From Desulfocurvus sp. (GTDB lineage Bacteria > Desulfobacterota > Desulfovibrionia > Desulfovibrionales > Desulfovibrionaceae): a stretch of 64,000 bases of DNA. The translations under genes were made by a program, and so were the position numbers. Below, one piece after another: positions 28,070 through 37,188 of the stretch. The stretch spans positions 1 through 64,000 of the forward strand of contig JAIMKR010000006.1 of the NCBI GenBank assembly GCA_020692325.1, read 5' to 3'. Under the pieces are notes generated by a model. It made no database searches. It was not told where the DNA came from and was given only the letters and a program-made list of their open reading frames with translations. Numbering within the stretch: the first letter of the stretch is position 1; the number at the start of each line of letters is the position of its first letter.

Positions 28070-29344
28070 ATGAGCGATCTGAAAAAGATGTACTCCACCC
28101 TCCTGCACGACCACTTCCCCGACGATCTGCGCATCATCCTCGGCGAGCAGGAGCTGGTCTACAAAAAACGCACGTGGAACATCGGCGGCGAGGTGCGCGG
28201 CCTGCGCTATGGCGAAAACCCGGACCAACCCGCCGCGCTCTATGAGCACGTGTCCGGCGGCCTTGAACTGGATGGTGTGGCCTTCCGCGGCCCCGGCCAG
28301 GGCCTCGTCTCCGCGCTGACCGAGGAGCATATGCTGCAGGCCGGCAAGCACCCCGGCAAGACGAATTTCACCGACGTGGACAACGCCCTGAACATTCTGC
28401 AATACCTTACCAAGCGGCCGGCCGCCGTCATCCTCAAGCACAACAATCCCTGCGGCGCGGCCTGGACCGATCAGGGCGTCGAGGAGGCGGTCTCGCGCGC
28501 GTTCTGGGCCGACCGCATCGCCGCCTTCGGCGGGGCCATCGTGGTCAACCGCGAGCTGACCAAGGCCTCGGCCGAACTCATCAACTCATTTTATTTCGAG
28601 GTCGTGGCCGCCCCCTCCTTCGAGGCCGGCGCGGTGGATATTCTCAAGGGCCGCAAGAACTTGCGTATTCTGGAGATCCCCGGCATCGCCCGGCTGGACG
28701 AGCTGGCCATGGCCCCCTTCCTGGACATCAAGGCCCTGTTCGACGGCGGGCTGGTGCTGCAGAAGTCCTTCCAGAGCCGCATCCGCGAGGCGGCGGACTT
28801 CCTGCCCGCCACGGCCGAGAAGGACGGGACCACCTACACCGCCCGCAAGCCCACAGCCAAGGAGATGGCGGACCTCATCTTCGCCTGGTCCGTGGAGGCC
28901 GGGGTGTCGTCCAATTCCGTCATCTTCGTGCGCGACGGCGTGACCACAGGCATCGGCACCGGCGAGCAGGATCGCGTGGGCTGCGTGGACCTGACCGTGA
29001 GCAAGGCCCGCACGAAATATGCCGATCTCTTGAGCTTCAAGGAGCAGAAGCAGTCCATCTACGAATTGATGCTCGCCGCCCGCTCGGATGAGGCCAAGGC
29101 TTCGGCGCTGGCCGACATCCGCGCCCGCGCCGAGGCGGCCCGGGGCGGCCTGCCGGGCTCGGTGGTCGTCTCCGACGGCTTCTTCCCCTTCCGCGACGGC
29201 GCGGACGTGTGCATGGACCAGGGCGTCACCGCCATCGCCCAGCCCGGGGGCTCCCTGCGCGACTGGGAGGTCATCCGCGCCGTGAACGAAAAAAGCCCGC
29301 AGGTGGCCATGGTCTTCACCGGCCAGCGCTCCTTCAAGCACTAA
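28070..29344 (+). CDS. Stand-alone AICAR transformylase (PurH C-terminal domain)
   Basis: Formylates AICAR with 10-formyl-THF, the penultimate step of IMP synthesis. The 424-aa protein corresponds to the AICARFT part of Pur[13 protein letters not shown] near residue 45, the catalytic [31 protein letters not shown] and the C-terminal GQRSFKH. The MGS-like IMP cyclohydrolase domain that normally forms the first ~200 residues is absent, so cyclisation must be done by a separate protein not in this window. AAAGGG precedes the ATG. The RNase gene starts ten bases after its stop. Confidence 0.92.
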   Translation: MSDLKKMYSTLLHDHFPDDLRIILGEQELVYKKRTWNIGGEVRGLRYGENPDQPAALYEHVSGGLELDGVAFRGPGQGLVSALTEEHMLQAGKHPGKTNFTDVDNALNILQYLTKRPAAVILKHNNPCGAAWTDQGVEEAVSRAFWADRIAAFGGAIVVNRELTKASAELINSFYFEVVAAPSFEAGAVDILKGRKNLRILEIPGIARLDELAMAPFLDIKALFDGGLVLQKSFQSRIREAADFLPATAEKDGTTYTARKPTAKEMADLIFAWSVEAGVSSNSVIFVRDGVTTGIGTGEQDRVGCVDLTVSKARTKYADLLSFKEQKQSIYELMLAARSDEAKASALADIRARAEAARGGLPGSVVVSDGFFPFRDGADVCMDQGVTAIAQPGGSLRDWEVIRAVNEKSPQVAMVFTGQRSFKH

Positions 29345-29354
29345 AGCGGACAGG

Positions 29355-31499
29355 ATGACCAAATCGTTCAAGCCCGCCGCCTATGTCCCGCCCGGCACCG
29401 TGGTGGAGTTCCTGCAGGACGGCGAGCCCCACATCGCCTGGGTGCTCGAGGAATCGCAGGGACGCCTGCGTCTGCTCAGCCGCACCAAACGCGAAGTGAA
29501 GCTCGCCGCCACGCGCCTGCTGCCCTGGGTCGGTCCCGAATGCCCCCCCGGCGCCTCGCGCGAGGAGATCGGCCACAGGCTCGACGACATCGACGCCCGC
29601 CGCCGGGAGATCGCCGGCGGCATCAACCCCACGGAGCTGTGGGACATGGCCCAGGGGGAGATGGAACGCGCCCCCGCCGAGTGGTTCGCCGACCTCCTCT
29701 GGACCGAGCCCGGCGTGGACGAGGTGGCCGCCATGGGCCGCACCCTGCTCGAAGCCAAGACCCACTTCAAATTCCAGCCGCCGGACTTTGAGATCCACCC
29801 GGCGGACAAGGTGGCCGCGCGCCTGGAGCGCGAGCGCGAGGAAAAGGACCGCGAGGCCGTGGCCAACGCCGGGCACGTGGTGTTCGCCGCGCTGTGGGCG
29901 CGCATCAAATCCGGCCAGCCGCCGCTTTCGCCCCACGTCATGCTGCGCGAGGCCGAGGGGCTGGATCCCGAGGTGGAGCAGCGCCTGCGCGCCGTGCTGC
30001 TGGCCCAGGTGGCCCGGCAGACCGACGGTGTCGACGCCGACCGCGAGGCCCTGGCCAAACTTTGGGAGTCGCTGAAGAAGCCCCTGCCCGACGCCCCGCA
30101 CCTGGCCCTGCAGCTGGCCCAGGCCTGGGGCGTGCTGCCGCCGCACCACAACCATTTTCTCGACGAGGCCGGCTACGCCTGGGGCGACGACTGGTCACAG
30201 GCCTTCACCGACGAGAGCGCCACGCAAAAACAACGGTTGGAAACCCTCGCCGACGAGGCCGCCGCCAACGCAGCCATCGACCCCGCGCCCTACCTCAGCA
30301 TCGACGCCGCCAGCACCCGCGACATCGACGACGCCTTTTTCGTGGCCGAGGCCACCCTGCCCGACGGCCGGCCCGGCTATTCCTGCACCGTGGCGCTGGC
30401 CCGGCCGTGCGCCGTCTGGGACTTCGGCGGCGCGCTCGACCGCGAGGTCTTCTCCCGCGCCACCAGCCTCTACCTGCCCGAGGGCAGCGGCCACATGCTG
30501 CCGGAGGCCCTCGGCACCGGTCTGTACAGCCTCATCGCCGGGCAACCAAGGCCCGCGCTGGCCGCCGAGTTCCTGCTCGACGAACGCGGCGTGGTGATGG
30601 ACACGCGCCCCCGGCTGGCCTGGATCAGTGTCGCCCACAACATCACCTATCCCGACGCCCAGGCCGCGCTCGACGAGGGATGCGACGACGCCGAGGGACG
30701 CCAGCTCGCGCTGGCCCTGCGCTTGGCGCGCGAACTTTTCGCCCGCCGGCTGGAACGTGGGGCAGTGGTCATCGACAAGCCCGAACCCGTGGTCAGCCTC
30801 GACGGTACGCCGGAAAACGTGCGCGTGGACGTCTCCCTGCGGCAGACCAGCCCGGACGCCGAGCTGCTGGTGAGCGAATTCATGATCCTGGCCAACAGCG
30901 GCATGGCCGCCTGGACGCGCGAACGCGGCGTGCCCCTGCTCTGCCGCACCCAGGACATAGCCCTCCCACGCGAGGCCACCGGCGTGTTCAGCGATCCGGT
31001 GGACATTTTCCGCGTGGTCAAGCTGCTGGCCCCGCCAGTGTTGGAATGCGCACCTCGCCGCCATGCCGCGCTCGCCTGCGACGCCTACGCCACCATAACC
31101 TCGCCCATCCGCCGCTACGTGGACTTTCTGAACATGGCGCAGGTGGAGGCGTTCCTCGCCCACGGTGCTCCAAGACTCGACGCGGCCGCTCTGCGGGCCA
31201 TCGTGCCACATCTCTCCGCGCGCATTCAGGAGGTCGGGCAGGTGCAACGCTTCCGCCCCAGGTACTGGAAGCTCGTGTACCTCGCGCAGCGCAAGCGCGA
31301 GCCCTTCCCCGCCGTGGTGGTGGACGACGCCGGCTCCTACCCCACGCTCTCCCTGCCGAACCTGCAAATCACCGTGCGCGCCCCCCGGCACATCCTCGGC
31401 GACCGCGTGCAGCCGGGAATGCGCTTCGACCTCACCTTCGGCCGCATCGACCCGCTCACCAACGAACTCAAAGTCATCGAGGCGCGCGAGGCCGAATAA
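29355..31499 (+). CDS. RNase II/R family exoribonuclease
   Basis: A 714-aa 3'-5' exoribonuclease with an RNB catalytic domain (about 300-640). The four metal-binding aspartates are present in the order of RNase II: Asp317, Asp323, Asp325 and Asp326 (SIDAASTRDIDDAF), and the catalytic Arg region YATITSPIRRYVDFLN follows. The N-terminal 280 residues diverge from E. coli RNase II and R; the start (VPPGTVVEFLQDGEPHIAWV) looks like a small beta-barrel. The C-terminal S1-like segment is short. It is ten bases downstream of the AICAR transformylase gene, likely an operon. Confidence 0.9.
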   Translation: MTKSFKPAAYVPPGTVVEFLQDGEPHIAWVLEESQGRLRLLSRTKREVKLAATRLLPWVGPECPPGASREEIGHRLDDIDARRREIAGGINPTELWDMAQGEMERAPAEWFADLLWTEPGVDEVAAMGRTLLEAKTHFKFQPPDFEIHPADKVAARLEREREEKDREAVANAGHVVFAALWARIKSGQPPLSPHVMLREAEGLDPEVEQRLRAVLLAQVARQTDGVDADREALAKLWESLKKPLPDAPHLALQLAQAWGVLPPHHNHFLDEAGYAWGDDWSQAFTDESATQKQRLETLADEAAANAAIDPAPYLSIDAASTRDIDDAFFVAEATLPDGRPGYSCTVALARPCAVWDFGGALDREVFSRATSLYLPEGSGHMLPEALGTGLYSLIAGQPRPALAAEFLLDERGVVMDTRPRLAWISVAHNITYPDAQAALDEGCDDAEGRQLALALRLARELFARRLERGAVVIDKPEPVVSLDGTPENVRVDVSLRQTSPDAELLVSEFMILANSGMAAWTRERGVPLLCRTQDIALPREATGVFSDPVDIFRVVKLLAPPVLECAPRRHAALACDAYATITSPIRRYVDFLNMAQVEAFLAHGAPRLDAAALRAIVPHLSARIQEVGQVQRFRPRYWKLVYLAQRKREPFPAVVVDDAGSYPTLSLPNLQITVRAPRHILGDRVQPGMRFDLTFGRIDPLTNELKVIEAREAE

Positions 31500-31657
31500 C
31501 CAGCGCCATCGACACCGCCCGGCGGCCTCGCGACGGACGATCCCGTGAAGGCATCGGCCCAAGCAGGTTTTCCACCACGCGGGACCGGACGCGTGGGCGT
31601 TTCCGGCCGTCAAGGCGCGCCGCGGCATCACGGGCCAGTTCACAGGAGGCCAACGCC

Positions 31658-32428
31658 ATGCCCAACGTTGAACTTGAAATTCTCGCCGACATCGCCGAGG
31701 CCGCCGGCCACGCCATCATGGACGTGCGCGCACGCGGCTACCGCGTGGAGGAGAAGCCCGACCACTCGCCAGTCACAGAGGCCGACCTCGCCGCCAACGC
31801 CGTCATTCTGCGCGAATTGGCCGCGCGTTTCCCGGCCATTTCCGTACTCACCGAGGAGGGTGCGGACATCCCCTACGAAAACCGCGCCCCCTGGCCGCGG
31901 CTGTTCATCGTCGACCCCCTGGACGGCACCAAGGAATTCGTCAAGGAGCTCGGCGAGTTCTGCGTATGCATCGCACTCGCCGAGGCCGGCTTTTCCAAAC
32001 TCGGGGCCGTGCATGCGCCCGTCTCCGGCGCGACCTACGTCGGAGGACAAGGACTCGGGGCCTTCCGCCGCGCCCCCGGCGTGTCCTGGGAACCCATCGC
32101 CGCGCGCAAGGTCCCGGCCGAGGGCCTGACCGTGCTCGTCAGCCGCTCGCACCCGGACCAACGGCTGCAACAATGGCTCGCCGGCAAGCCCGTGCGCGAC
32201 AGCGTCACCCGTGGCAGCGCGCTCAAATTCTGCATGATCGCCGAGGGCCGGGCCGACCTGTACCCGCGCTTCAACCAGACCCACGAATGGGACACCGCCG
32301 CCGGTCAGGCCGTGCTCGAAGGCGCGGGCGGGTCCATGCGCCGCATGATCGACGGCCGGCCTGCCGAACGGATGCCCGTCAACAAGGCCGACCTCCTCAA
32401 CGGCCCATTCATCGCCCGCGGCCTCTGA
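31658..32428 (+). CDS. cysQ: 3'(2'),5'-bisphosphate nucleotidase CysQ
   Basis: Removes the 3'-phosphate of PAP formed when sulfated PAPS is used, a Mg-dependent member of the inositol monophosphatase superfamily. The 256-aa protein shows the metal sites EEGAD (about 65), DPLDGTKEF (about 88-96) and the C-terminal WDTAAGQAVLEGAGG. CAGGAGG lies nine bases before the ATG. It is 158 bases after the RNase gene. In a sulfate reducer, where APS rather than PAPS is the main intermediate, a role in PAP or pAp turnover with nucleases is plausible but is inference. Confidence 0.93.
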   Translation: MPNVELEILADIAEAAGHAIMDVRARGYRVEEKPDHSPVTEADLAANAVILRELAARFPAISVLTEEGADIPYENRAPWPRLFIVDPLDGTKEFVKELGEFCVCIALAEAGFSKLGAVHAPVSGATYVGGQGLGAFRRAPGVSWEPIAARKVPAEGLTVLVSRSHPDQRLQQWLAGKPVRDSVTRGSALKFCMIAEGRADLYPRFNQTHEWDTAAGQAVLEGAGGSMRRMIDGRPAERMPVNKADLLNGPFIARGL

Positions 32429-32507
32429 GCCACGCGGACGCGGGACGCCTGCGGATCCCTCGATGCGCTCAAGGGGCTCCGCCCCTTATCCCGCCTGGGC
32501 GTCACCC

Positions 32508-32601
32508 CGGACCCCACCAAAGGGCGTTCACCATCGATGCCGTCGACAGCCGTAAGATTCGCGGGAGACCGCTCCCCTAACGGCTGACGCCTTTGGAATC
32601 C
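32508..32601 (-). repeat. Dispersed repeat block 1, locus 1
   Basis: The reverse complement of this ~93-base block closely matches 49401-49493 (GGGATTCC... through CTTTGGTGGGG), with about ten differences. In both copies it contains GGCTGTCGAC followed by CATCGATGG. In both loci it is paired with a second repeat block about 180-220 bases away. Confidence 0.85.
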
Positions 32602-32668
32602 CTCATCCGCAGCCGGTGCGGGCTCACAATGCGTCGACGATGGCGAAAGGGGGAAATTTTATACACGT

Positions 32669-32718
32669 CACCCCAAACGGCCCGGAATGGCTTTTGCCAT
32701 TCCGGGCCGTTTGGGGTG
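32669..32718. repeat. Perfect 23-bp inverted repeat with TTTT loop
   Basis: The arms at 32669-32691 and 32696-32718 are exact complements around TTTT. It lies between the convergent cysQ and panE-like genes and could serve as a bidirectional terminator, though no run of T follows directly on either side. It is also the core of the repeat locus 32508-32861. Confidence 0.9.
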
Positions 32719-32784
32719 TTTAAGGGGGAAAAGCCTTGAACTTTCGCCCGCGCATGGATCAAGGCGACGGAGCCATGGCCCGCC

Positions 32785-32861
32785 GGTGTCACCTTTAAAA
32801 GCCTTTGGAAGGGGGGCGGGGAGGAGAACCTTTCCAGCGGAAAGGTTTCCCCCCGATTGTT
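32785..32861 (+). repeat. Dispersed repeat block 2, locus 1
   Basis: Its ~77 bases (GGTGTCACCTTTAAAAGCCT, then TTTGGAAGG, an AACCTTTCC/GGAAAGGTT hairpin, and CCCCCCGATT) match the reverse complement of 49099-49177 closely. The internal hairpin, GGAGAACCTTTCC with GGAAAGGTTTCC, is conserved. Confidence 0.85.
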
Positions 32862-32906
32862 CCGCCTTGCCCGCCAGGGCCACGCCGTGACGCCCGGCCC
32901 GTCGCA

Positions 32907-33935
32907 CTAGAACCCGGGCAGCTCCCGGACGGCGCGATCAAGGCTCTCGTCCATGGTGGGCACGCGGCCGGCGGCCTCGGCGTCGATGACGACGCGGGTG
33001 ACGAAATCGTTGACGGGGGTGGGCACGCCGAGTTCGCGCCCCTTGGCGGAGACGTAGCCGTTGAGGTGCCGGACCTCGGTTTTGCGCTTGGCGGTGAGAT
33101 CCTGATTCATGCTGCTCTTGGTGTCACCCCAGGGAAGAAAGTACTCGCGGAAGAGGTCGAAACGATCCTCGGGGCGGCCGCCGGTCGGAATGGCCAGGGG
33201 CTCCATTTCGCGTCCTTGAAGCGGGGCGAGGACATGCCCGGCGGCGTGGGCCACGCGGACGACCTCGTCGGCGGCGCGGACGGTAAGGGCGAGGGCGGCG
33301 CTGTTCTCCAGGACGCCGCGATCACCGCAGCCGAACACGGCGGTCATGGCCCTGACGGAGGCGTTGATGAGCAGCTTGGCCCAGCGGAGGTCGAGCAGGT
33401 TGGACACCACATGGCAGCCGCCGGCGGCGGAGAGCTCTTCGGCCAGGGCGGTGATGCGCGGGGTGGTCGAGCCATCCAGTTCGCCGATTTCGAAGGCGTG
33501 GGCGAGCATGTCTATCTTGCTGGTAATGCGCGTGACGTTGGGACCCTGACGCGAGGCCCCCACAAGGACCACGCCGCCTGTGGTCCGCTCGCGTCCCACG
33601 GCCCGGGCCACGGCCTCCTCGGGCATGCCGTTCTGCAGGGTGCAGACGAATCCCGACGGCGCGAGGTGGCCGGAGAGCTGACTCAAGGCCTGGTCGCTCG
33701 CGTCGAGTTTGGTGATGAGGATGGCGGAGTCGTACAGGCCGCGCAAGCCGTCGGGCGTGCAGGCGGTCACGGGGATGGTCGCCTCGATGGCGCCGGTGAG
33801 CACCACACCCTGGGAGTTGAGGGCGTCCGCGCTTTCCTGGCGGTGGGCGACGAGGGTCGCGTCGCGCCCGGCGCGGGAAAGCAACGCGCCGATGTACATG
33901 CCGAGGGAGCCGGCGCCGATGATGGCGATGCGCAT
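32907..33935 (-). CDS. Ketopantoate reductase family protein
   Basis: A 342-aa NADP-dependent reductase of the PanE/ApbA family, which reduces 2-dehydropantoate to pantoate in CoA synthesis. The N-terminus MRIAIIGAGSLGMYIGALLS is the Rossmann dinucleotide loop; TLQNGMPEE matches the conserved TLQNG of PanE, and the catalytic Lys is expected in LRWAKLLINAS. At 342 aa it is slightly longer than E. coli PanE (303). GGAGG precedes the ATG. Several oxidoreductases share this fold, so the true substrate is uncertain. It stands alone between repeat-rich DNA and a 445-base gap. Confidence 0.82.
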   Translation of the reverse strand: MRIAIIGAGSLGMYIGALLSRAGRDATLVAHRQESADALNSQGVVLTGAIEATIPVTACTPDGLRGLYDSAILITKLDASDQALSQLSGHLAPSGFVCTLQNGMPEEAVARAVGRERTTGGVVLVGASRQGPNVTRITSKIDMLAHAFEIGELDGSTTPRITALAEELSAAGGCHVVSNLLDLRWAKLLINASVRAMTAVFGCGDRGVLENSAALALTVRAADEVVRVAHAAGHVLAPLQGREMEPLAIPTGGRPEDRFDLFREYFLPWGDTKSSMNQDLTAKRKTEVRHLNGYVSAKGRELGVPTPVNDFVTRVVIDAEAAGRVPTMDESLDRAVRELPGF

Positions 33936-34380
33936 GGGGGCCTCCGTAACTATATTACTTGGTTGAAAAGATGGGTGACGCGGGTCATGCGGTCCTGCCC
34001 GATGAAAGGATGGCCGCGTGAGCGCCGCCGCCCACACCGATCGTTGTTCCGTCAACATACCGTCCCGGGACGGCGTCCGCCCACCATTCAAACCGACGGG
34101 CGACCCCGATTCTTCCAGACGGATCAGGCGTACCGGCGTGTGAGCGCGGGGGCGTTTTCCACACAATGAAAACGGACGCCTCGGCATTAAAAAACCGGGG
34201 GGCCTGGGGAAAACAGACCAATTTTCTCCCGCGGACGAACCTTCCGGCCACGCCCACAAGGGAATGGCCGCGCTGGACGGATGGCCGGATGTTGGATCAG
34301 GATAGGCGGCAGGCGAGGCGTTGTCCAGCCGGACGCGCGAACGCCGTTTTCCGGCATCGGGGCAACGACGGAGGTGGACG
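33936..34380. other. Intergenic region between divergent genes
   Basis: These 445 bases separate panE-like (minus) and the methyltransferase (plus). No gene is supported. A partial dyad (GGCGTTTTC at about 34150 and GAAAACGGACGCC at about 34168-34180) is the only structure noted. Promoters for both genes are presumably here but none is clear. Confidence 0.4.
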
Positions 34381-35139
34381 ATGGAGCAACGGGACATGGC
34401 GGCCGGGCGCTTCGGCGCGGCGGCGGCGAATTATCTGACGAGCGACGTGCACGCCACGGGCGCGGACCTGACGCGGCTGGAGGAGCTGGCCAGGACGGCC
34501 GACGACGGGTCGCCCGCATTGGACCTTGGCTGCGGGGCCGGGCACGCGGCCTATGCGCTGGCGCGCGGCGGGGCGAAGGTGACCGCCTGCGACATCGCCC
34601 CGGAAATGCTCGCCGTGGTGGCGGCCGAGGCCGAACGCCGAGGCTTGGACATCACCACGCGTCAGACGCCCGCCGAACGTCTGCCCTTTCCCGACGGCGC
34701 ATTCGCCCTGGCCGCCACGCGCTACTCCGCGCACCACTGGGCCGACGTTCCCGCCGCGCTGGCGGAGCTCCGGCGCGTGCTCGCCCCCGACGCGCCCCTG
34801 GCTGTGGTGGACATCGTCGCGCCCGAGTCGCCCCTGTGCGACACGGTGCTGCAGGCGGCGGAAATACTGCGCGATCCCTCGCACGTCCGCGACTACCGCG
34901 TCTCCGAATGGCTGGCCATGCTGACCGGAGCCGGGTTCGCCGAGCCGGAGACGACGACTTGGCGGGTGCCAGCGCGCTTCGCCGCCTGGACGGCGCGGAT
35001 GCGCACGCCGGAACGCCGCGCCGAGGCCGCCCGCGACGTGCTCGTCGCCGCGCCCGAGGAGGCACGCGGGCACTTCGACGTGGAGGCGGACGGCTCGTTT
35101 TTAATGGACGCGGCCATGCTCATGTGTCGGCGCGCGTGA
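34381..35139 (+). CDS. Class I SAM-dependent methyltransferase
   Basis: A 252-aa cytoplasmic methyltransferase of the UbiE/Methyltransf_11 type. Motif I is LDLGCGAGHAAYAL (about 47-60), followed by acidic strand 2 (KVTACDIAPEML) and the motif II/III region LPFPDGAFALAATRYSAHHW, with RRVLAPDAPLAVVDIVAPE. This pattern is common to menaquinone, sterol and small-molecule methyltransferases; the substrate cannot be assigned. ACGGAGG precedes the ATG. It converges on rmuC with ten bases between the stop codons. Confidence 0.88.
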   Translation: MEQRDMAAGRFGAAAANYLTSDVHATGADLTRLEELARTADDGSPALDLGCGAGHAAYALARGGAKVTACDIAPEMLAVVAAEAERRGLDITTRQTPAERLPFPDGAFALAATRYSAHHWADVPAALAELRRVLAPDAPLAVVDIVAPESPLCDTVLQAAEILRDPSHVRDYRVSEWLAMLTGAGFAEPETTTWRVPARFAAWTARMRTPERRAEAARDVLVAAPEEARGHFDVEADGSFLMDAAMLMCRRA

Positions 35140-35149
35140 GGGCGCGGAA

Positions 35150-36613
35150 TCAATCCTCGATCCGTGGGGGCTCGCGCGGGAAGATCTCCTGGGGTTCGAC
35201 CTCGGGAAGATCCCGTTCCTCATTGGCGGCCAGCTCCTTGAGCTTGCGCGCCTGGCTGAGCACGCCGGATTGCAGGGTCTTGACACCGCTGTTGTAGGCC
35301 GTGACCGCGCCGCCAAGCCCCCGGCCGACCTTGGCGAAGTGGTCGGCCAGCACGGTCGCGTGCTTGTAGAGCTTGCGGCCGCAGTCGCTGATCTGCTGGG
35401 CGTTCTCGGCCACGCGTTCCTGCTGCCAGCCGTAGTAGACCGCGCGCAGCAGGGCGATGAGCGTGGTGGGCGAGGCCACGATGACCTTCTGTTTGACGCC
35501 CTCCTCGATGAGCGCGGGATCCTGCTCCAAAGCGGAGCTGAAGAAAATTTCGCCGGGCAGGAACATGACCACGAACTCCGGCGTGGGCCGCAAGTGCTCC
35601 CAGTAGGCCTTCTGCCCCAGCTTGGTCAGATGGTCGCGGATCTGCCGGGCGTGGGCCTTCATGAACTGCTCACGCGACTGGTCGTCTGCGGCCTCCTGGG
35701 CGTTGAGATAGGCCTCCAGGGGGGCCTTGGAATCCACCACCACGTTCTTGCCGCCAGGCAGCCGCACCACCATGTCCGGCCGCAGCCGCCCGTCCTCGGT
35801 GTTCACGCTCACCTGCTCGGCGAAGTCGCAATGATCCACCATGTCCGCCAGCTCCACCACGCGCCGCAGCTGTATCTCGCCCCAACGGCCGCGCACCGTG
35901 GGCCGGCGCAAGGCGGTGACGAGCCGGCCGGTCTCGCGCCGCAACTCCACCTGCTCGGTGGCCATCTGCCGCACCTGTTCGGTGAGGCCGGCATAGGCGC
36001 TCACGCGCTGCTTCTCCATGCCCTGTAAATGCGTATCCACCTGGGCCAGCGCGTCGCGGATGGGTTTGACGAGCCCCTCGATGGATTTCTGACGCAGTTC
36101 GAGATCGCCCCGGCCGGTCTCCTGGAGCCGGGCCAGATGCTGCGCGGCGAGTTGCAGGAAATTCTGGTTGTTGTTGGCGAGCGCGTCGGCGGAGAGGGCC
36201 TTGAACGTGTTCTGCAACTGATTCTGCAGATCCGTGAGCATGGCCTCGCGCGCGGCGGCGGCCTTGCGTTCCGCGTCCATGCGCGTGACCAGCTCGCTGT
36301 GGCGCGCGCCGGCCTGGGCCAGCTCCCGCGACTGGGTGGCCACGCGCTCCTCCAGGGTGGGCACGCGGCCGGCCAGCTCCTCGCTGGCGGCGCGGCGGGC
36401 GGTCTCGCGCCGCAACGCGTCGGCGGATTCCATCGCGGCCTCGCGCTCGCGCTCCACCTCCGCCCGCAGGCCCTCGGCCTGCTCCAGGGCGGCGCGCAGG
36501 CGCTCGCGCAGCACGGAGGTCCGGCTTCGGCCCAGCAGCGCGGCCGCACCACCCCCGAGAATCAACCCGAACCCCAGGGCCAGCGACACGATGGACAAAC
36601 CGGCGGGGGACAA
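35150..36613 (-). CDS. rmuC: DNA recombination protein RmuC
   Basis: A 487-aa protein anchored by one N-terminal transmembrane segment (LSIVSLALGFGLILGGGAAA), followed by a long coiled coil rich in Arg, Glu and Ala (about 30-190) and the RmuC domain (about 200-440) with RGRWGEIQLRRVVELADMV and the nuclease-like VDSKAPLEAYL. RmuC limits inversions at short inverted repeats in E. coli. It is third in a tight operon after the PilZ and iron-sulfur flavoprotein genes, with only two bases between it and the latter. Confidence 0.93.
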   Translation of the reverse strand: MSPAGLSIVSLALGFGLILGGGAAALLGRSRTSVLRERLRAALEQAEGLRAEVEREREAAMESADALRRETARRAASEELAGRVPTLEERVATQSRELAQAGARHSELVTRMDAERKAAAAREAMLTDLQNQLQNTFKALSADALANNNQNFLQLAAQHLARLQETGRGDLELRQKSIEGLVKPIRDALAQVDTHLQGMEKQRVSAYAGLTEQVRQMATEQVELRRETGRLVTALRRPTVRGRWGEIQLRRVVELADMVDHCDFAEQVSVNTEDGRLRPDMVVRLPGGKNVVVDSKAPLEAYLNAQEAADDQSREQFMKAHARQIRDHLTKLGQKAYWEHLRPTPEFVVMFLPGEIFFSSALEQDPALIEEGVKQKVIVASPTTLIALLRAVYYGWQQERVAENAQQISDCGRKLYKHATVLADHFAKVGRGLGGAVTAYNSGVKTLQSGVLSQARKLKELAANEERDLPEVEPQEIFPREPPRIED

Positions 36614-36615
36614 GG

Positions 36616-37188
36616 CTAGTCCGCCAGCCTTTCAAGCAGCCAGGCCATGTTTTGGCCCAGGGAGCGCATGGTGGCGAGTCCCTCGTCGTCGGACCTCACC
36701 GAGCCGGGCTCGCGGCCGTAGCCCATGTTCCAATAGCTGGAGCCGGGCACGATCATCTGGCTCACGTACAGGAAGTGGCACAAGGTGTCGAAGGCGTGGA
36801 TGGCCCCGCCCCGGCGCGCGGTGACGACAGCCGCGCCGACCTTGCGCCGGAACAGGTCGTCGTTGGCGCGGGCAACCATGCCGGCCCGGTCCATGAACGA
36901 CTTCATGTTCGAGGTGACGTCGGCAAAGTAGGTGGGCGAGCCCAGGATGACGCCATCGGCCTCGGCCAAAAGTCCGATGTATTCGTTCATCACGTCGTCC
37001 ACGGCGCAACGGCGGTTTCTGTTCTCGAAGCACTTGTAACAGGCGACGCAGCCCTGCAGGGTCTTGGGACCCAGCTGGAGCAACTCCGTCTCCACGCCGG
37101 CGGCGGAAAGTTCCGCGAGGGCGGTTTCGAGCATGATCGCGGTGTTGCCGTTCAGCCGCGCGCTTCCGTTGATCGCGAGCACCTTCAT
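36616..37188 (-). CDS. Iron-sulfur flavoprotein (flavodoxin family)
   Basis: A 190-aa NADPH-dependent FMN reductase/flavodoxin-like protein. It begins MKVLAINGSARLNGNTAIML, the FMN phosphate loop, and has GSPTYFADVTSNMKSFMDR. Four cysteines, C47-x2-C50-x2-C53-x7-C61 (GCVACYKCFENRNRRC), match the compact Isf-type [4Fe-4S] motif of archaeal and anaerobic iron-sulfur flavoproteins. Such proteins transfer electrons or reduce O2 and peroxide. AAGGAG precedes the ATG, which overlaps the PilZ stop by four bases. Confidence 0.88.
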   Translation of the reverse strand: MKVLAINGSARLNGNTAIMLETALAELSAAGVETELLQLGPKTLQGCVACYKCFENRNRRCAVDDVMNEYIGLLAEADGVILGSPTYFADVTSNMKSFMDRAGMVARANDDLFRRKVGAAVVTARRGGAIHAFDTLCHFLYVSQMIVPGSSYWNMGYGREPGSVRSDDEGLATMRSLGQNMAWLLERLAD

